A stretch of DNA of 6,128 nucleotides from Pseudorhodobacter antarcticus (GTDB taxonomy: Bacteria > Pseudomonadota > Alphaproteobacteria > Rhodobacterales > Rhodobacteraceae): positions 1-6,128 of the forward strand of contig CAMDHB010000221.1 in assembly GCA_945897655.1 (NCBI GenBank). The letters are read 5' to 3'. Of the stretch, positions 4,732 to 6,128 are shown piece after piece. Made by a program: the position numbers and the translations under genes. The notes beneath the pieces were generated by a model. It made no database searches. It worked only from the letters and a program-made list of their open reading frames with translations, and had not been told where the DNA came from. The first letter of the stretch is position 1. The number at the start of each line of letters is the position of its first letter.

Positions 4732-5619
4732 CTAGTTTCGACGCAGTACCAGCGTGGACCATTCGCCAATATCGTCCCGCACAGCCGGCGCAAAACCGGC
4801 TGAGACATAGGCTGCCGTCACCGCCTCGGCCTGAACAACCAGAAGTCCGGACAGGATCAGCAGGCTGCCGGTGGTGGTGTGTGCCGCCATCGACGGGGCC
4901 AGTTCGATCAGCGGGCCCTTCAGGATATTGGCGAAGACCAAGTCATAGGGGGCTGCCGCCGCAAGGCGCGGGTTGGCGAACCCTGCCGCCTCCAGACATT
5001 CGATGCGGCCTGCCAGATTGTTGATGGCCACATTGGCCTCGGCGACGTCCACCGCGACTTCATCGATGTCGGACGCGATGATCAGGGCATCCGGCAGGAC
5101 CGATGCCGCCGCCATAGCCAGAACCGCCGTGCCGCAACCGATGTCGGCCACGCTGGCCGGGCGGAAGCCGACCTCAAACAGCCGGTCAAAGGCGCGCAGG
5201 CAGCCCAGCGTGGTGCCGTGGTGGCCGGTGCCAAAGGCAACCGTGGCCTCGATCATCAGGGGGATGCGCCCGCCTTGGGCCAGTATACCGGGCACAAGAT
5301 CGGCGTCATGGCTGCCGTAGACAAAGAAGCGCCCGGCCTCGACCGGGCTGAGTTCGCGGCGGACTTTGGCGACCCAGTCAATCTCGGGCAGTTCGGACAG
5401 GGCAAAGGGTTTTGCCCCAAAGGCGAGGGCCAGCACGTCCAGCACAACCTCGTCCGGTTGTTCCAGAAAATAGGCGCCCACTTCCCACAGGCCGCTGTCA
5501 TCCTCGATCTCGAAAACGCCCACGCCGGTGGGTTCGGGCTCCATCTTCTCGATGGCCTCGGCCAGAGCATTGGCGGCGTCTTCGCCGGGAAGGGTGGTCA
5601 GGGCGGTGAACGTGGGCAT
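4732..5619 (-). CDS. prmA: Ribosomal protein L11 methyltransferase PrmA
   Basis: PrmA transfers methyl groups from S-adenosylmethionine to ribosomal protein L11. In E. coli it trimethylates the N-terminal residue and two lysines. It is cytosolic and usually dispensable. The 295-residue length is normal. Residues about 1-100 form the substrate-recognition part and the rest is a Rossmann-like class I methyltransferase. Visible motifs: the family signature AFGTGHHGTT at 128-137, SAM-binding motif I VADIGCGTAVLAMAA at 157-171, the acidic end of strand 2 in ASDIDEVAV (182-190), and the catalytic-loop FANIL at 229-233. The form HHG in the signature, in place of E. coli's THP, is common in alphaproteobacterial members as I recall them. 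The ATG at 5619 is preceded by GGAGAG at good spacing. It lies 49 nt downstream of msrA on the same strand. The L11 gene is not in the window. Confidence 0.95.
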   Translation of the reverse strand: MPTFTALTTLPGEDAANALAEAIEKMEPEPTGVGVFEIEDDSGLWEVGAYFLEQPDEVVLDVLALAFGAKPFALSELPEIDWVAKVRRELSPVEAGRFFVYGSHDADLVPGILAQGGRIPLMIEATVAFGTGHHGTTLGCLRAFDRLFEVGFRPASVADIGCGTAVLAMAAASVLPDALIIASDIDEVAVDVAEANVAINNLAGRIECLEAAGFANPRLAAAAPYDLVFANILKGPLIELAPSMAAHTTTGSLLILSGLLVVQAEAVTAAYVSAGFAPAVRDDIGEWSTLVLRRN

Positions 5620-5668
5620 GGGGCTCTCCGATGGATCAGCCCGCGCTTATGCTCACCGCCCGGTCAGG

Positions 5669-6128
5669 TCAAGCGGAGGCGGCGACCTTTAGCCCGATGG
5701 GGCAGGACACGCCGGTGCCGCCGATGCCGCAATAGCCGTCGGGGTTCTTGGCGAGGTATTGCTGGTGGTAATCCTCGGCGTAGTAGAACACCGGGGCGGG
5801 CAGGATTTCGGTGGTGATCGTGCCAAACCCTTTGGCCGTCAGGGCCGCCTGATAGACGGATTTGGTGGCGCGGGCCGCTTCGGCCTGTTCGGGGGAGTAG
5901 GTGTAGATCCCGGACCGGTAGGTGGAGCCGATGTCATTGCCCTGCCGCATGCCGCTGGTCGGGTCGTGGCCTTCCCAGAAGGTTTGCAAAAGCTGGTCAT
6001 AGGAGATGACGGCGGGGTCATAGATCACCCGGACCACCTCGTTATGCCCGGTCAGTTGGGTGCAGGTTTCCTTGTAGGTCGGGTTCGGGGTGAAGCCTGC
6101 AGCATAGCCGGTCATGGTCAGCCAAACG
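5669..6128 (-). CDS. msrA: Peptide methionine sulfoxide reductase MsrA, cut by window edge
   Basis: MsrA reduces the S-epimer of methionine sulfoxide in proteins and free methionine, using a catalytic cysteine recycled by C-terminal cysteines and thioredoxin. About 153 codons are present. The frame stays open to the window edge, so the N-terminus with the catalytic GCFWG motif lies outside. An in-frame ATG at 6115 (MTGYAAG) is internal, because MsrA proteins have the catalytic motif upstream of this point. Family features seen: GYAAGFTPNPTYKETC, then TGHNEVVRV, then FWEGHDPTSGMRQGNDIGS with YRSGIY, then YYAEDYHQQYL near the C-terminus. The tail CGIGGTGVSCP carries two cysteines spaced as recycling cysteines. 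It is the first visible gene of a leftward group with prmA. Confidence 0.94.
   Translation of the reverse strand, partial: VWLTMTGYAAGFTPNPTYKETCTQLTGHNEVVRVIYDPAVISYDQLLQTFWEGHDPTSGMRQGNDIGSTYRSGIYTYSPEQAEAARATKSVYQAALTAKGFGTITTEILPAPVFYYAEDYHQQYLAKNPDGYCGIGGTGVSCPIGLKVAASA

Noticed and set aside
4879..5817. Rightward open frame of 312 codons antisense to prmA and msrA
   Set aside because: It lies opposite two recognisable genes and spans their junction. The product has no family features.
1..6128. Mobile element, CRISPR array, tRNA/rRNA or defence cassette
   Set aside because: No transposase, integrase, regularly spaced repeats, cloverleaf or defence-type domains were seen. Gene content is core housekeeping with uniform composition.

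Overview
This is a GC-rich stretch of bacterial chromosome that most resembles an alphaproteobacterium of the Rhodobacterales (Rhodobacteraceae type). The reasons are the base composition, the ruvC-ruvA-ruvB gene order, a small DUF1127 protein, an alphaproteobacterial-type LexA box (GTTC-N7-GTTC class) in front of ruvC, and the style of the PrmA and MsrA proteins. The assignment is inferred from protein character and was not tested by a search.

Layout from left to right. Positions 2-36 form a strong stem-loop, probably the end of an upstream gene. A MosC/YbjJ-like major facilitator transporter runs rightward (127-1296). It converges on the leftward ruvCAB operon (3599 down to 1381), and a 22-bp perfect palindrome lies between the two stop codons. 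A 320-bp divergent intergenic region (3600-3919) separates ruvC from a rightward DUF1127 gene (3920-4123). It carries the ruv promoter with a candidate LexA site and several inverted repeats. The DUF1127 gene converges on a leftward gene for a one-helix membrane protein of unknown function (4646-4296), with a terminator-like hairpin for each direction between them. Upstream of that gene, also leftward, are prmA (5619-4732) and a partial msrA (from beyond the right edge to 5669).

How the genes work together: RuvA, RuvB and RuvC form the RuvABC resolvasome, which branch-migrates and cuts Holliday junctions. ruvC and ruvA overlap by 4 nt and ruvA and ruvB are 3 nt apart, so the three are one translationally coupled unit, probably under SOS control. 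msrA (repair of oxidised methionine), prmA (methylation of ribosomal protein L11) and the small membrane-protein gene lie in tandem on one strand and may be co-transcribed, but share no obvious pathway. The transporter's substrate cannot be read from sequence.

The window is mostly housekeeping. I see no mobile element, CRISPR array, defence cassette, tRNA or rRNA. The points most worth a second look are the SOS-type operator at ruvC, the palindrome between the transporter and ruvB, a possible sliding-clamp-binding pentapeptide at the RuvB C-terminus, the inverted 10-bp motif pair in the divergent intergenic region, and the unrecognised 116-residue membrane protein.
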